A DNA stretch of 6,276 nt from assembly GCA_002402635.1 (NCBI GenBank), contig DHGE01000182.1, forward strand, positions 796-7,071, given 5' to 3'. The position numbers were made by a program, and so were the translations under genes. Each line of letters opens with the position of its first letter. Positions within the stretch are counted from its first letter, which is position 1. The stretch is from Deferribacterales bacterium UBA4806. GTDB lineage: Bacteria; Chrysiogenota; Deferribacteres; Deferribacterales; UBA228. A model generated the notes under the pieces. It had not been told where the DNA came from, searched no databases, and saw only the letters and a program-made list of their open reading frames with translations. This document shows positions 5,606 to 6,276 of the stretch, one piece after another.

Positions 5606-6276
5606 TTTTCTATTGATGGATTTAATGGATTAAAGCAGAAGTAATTGTGAATAAGTGTTGGCTTTTGTGTTTTGCATATTTCAATTCTATTAAAACAACG
5701 TGGATAAAATATACAGGAATTATCCATTTCTGGGCTGTTTTTTATAATAGTTCCTGGTATTGTATATAATTTATTATCATCACTTTCTAATGTAGGTATG
5801 CATTTAAATAATGAAAATGTATATGGATGATTAACATTTTCTATGTTAAAGGGAGGTGACAAATATTCCATTATTTCTCCAGCATATAAAATAATAATTC
5901 TGTCAGCAATTTTAGAGAGTAGTGAAATATCATGAGAAATAAATAAAATAGAAAGGTCTCTTTTTTTTTGTAAATTTTTTATGAGGTTCAAAATCTGTGC
6001 TTGAATTGACACATCCAGTGCTGTTGTTGGTTCATCTGCTATTAATATTTCAGAATTACAAGCAAGTGCTAAAGCTATCATAACACGTTGATTCATTCCT
6101 CCACTAAGATTAAAAGGATAACTATTTAAACGTTCTTCTGGATAATCTATTTCTACTTCCTTTAATGAGTTAATTGCATATTCTCTTGCTTGTTCACGAG
6201 TCAAATTTTTATGATGGAATTCTATAGTTTCGATTAATTGTTTACCAATTTTTACAACAGGATTTAATGAAGATAT
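5593..6276 (-). CDS. OppD/DppD-type oligopeptide ABC transporter ATP-binding protein (N-terminus off the right edge)
   Basis: ATPase subunit of a peptide/nickel-class (Opp/Dpp/Nik) ABC importer. 227 C-terminal residues are visible. The frame remains open to the window edge, beginning with SSLNPVVKIG, the Q-loop-proximal segment of this family, so about 100 residues including the Walker A motif lie outside. Visible motifs: signature LSGGMNQR, Walker B ILIADEPTTALD, and H-loop LFISHD. The Opp/Dpp C-terminal extension follows, with HPYTFSLFKCIP and a four-cysteine motif spaced C-x5-C-x6-C-x12-C (SCIFYPRC onward), reported to bind an iron-sulfur cluster in DppD-type proteins. A peptide substrate is most likely; the domain also occurs in nickel transporters, so this is not certain. 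TTG at 6204 is an internal codon, not the start. The gene ends with a tandem TGA-TAA and overlaps the convergent selenoprotein gene by 13 bp, with no clear terminator between them. Confidence 0.93.
   Translation of the reverse strand: MSSLNPVVKIGKQLIETIEFHHKNLTREQAREYAINSLKEVEIDYPEERLNSYPFNLSGGMNQRVMIALALACNSEILIADEPTTALDVSIQAQILNLIKNLQKKRDLSILFISHDISLLSKIADRIIILYAGEIMEYLSPPFNIENVNHPYTFSLFKCIPTLESDDNKLYTIPGTIIKNSPEMDNSCIFYPRCFNRIEICKTQKPTLIHNYFCFNPLNPSIENQYL

Noticed and set aside
5592..5610. Hairpin ATCAA/TTGAT followed by TTTTC as a terminator after the selenoprotein
   Set aside because: Only five pairs, one of them G-C, too weak to call in such AT-rich sequence.
5961..5969. Nine-T run (A run in the ATPase gene) as a frameshift or slippage site
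   Set aside because: The reading frame continues intact through conserved sequence on both sides; homopolymers are expected at this base composition.

Overview
This window is AT-rich bacterial DNA holding six protein genes: four complete and two cut by the window edges. No RNA genes, IS elements, CRISPR arrays or prophage genes are visible. About 2,000 codons can be read, with exactly one in-frame stop inside a conserved domain. That stop is a UGA at 5267-5269, and it marks the most notable object here: a predicted selenoprotein of the DUF411 (CopG-like copper protein) family. Selenocysteine replaces the first cysteine of the family's C-G-C-C metal-binding motif, and a hairpin that fits a bacterial SECIS element follows the codon.

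Layout. From 1 to 1580 (minus) runs a YtcJ-type amidohydrolase with a lipoprotein signal; its C-terminal end lies off the left edge. From 1697 to 2413 (plus) is a six-helix UreH/NicO-like membrane protein with a histidine-rich loop, probably a metal transporter. It converges with, and overlaps by 11 bp, a D-alanine--D-alanine ligase (2403-3467, minus). The ligase diverges, with only 21 bp between start codons, from an RqcH/NFACT-family protein (3489-5033, plus). The selenoprotein follows at 5138-5605 (plus) with its own possible promoter and a strong ribosome binding site. It converges with, and overlaps by 13 bp, an OppD/DppD-type ABC transporter ATPase (5593 to beyond 6276, minus) whose N-terminal part lies off the right edge.

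The genes do not form one operon. Ddl (cell wall precursor), RqcH (rescue of stalled ribosomes) and the peptide transporter ATPase are ordinary functions. The histidine-rich transporter and the DUF411 protein could both handle transition metals, but they are 2.7 kb apart and not co-transcribed, so any link is speculative.

Organism. The low GC content, compact spacing, conventional Shine-Dalgarno sequences on some genes (AAGGTGG, GAGGGGG), weak or absent ones on others, and UGA decoding as selenocysteine point to a low-GC, selenium-using, probably anaerobic bacterium. The short, divergent NFACT protein and the UreH-like transporter suggest a lineage near the Bacteroidota/Cloacimonadota/Ignavibacteria group to me, but Clostridia, spirochaetes or another candidate phylum are not excluded. 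The selenocysteine machinery (selA, selB, selC, selD) is not in the window and must be elsewhere if the interpretation is right.
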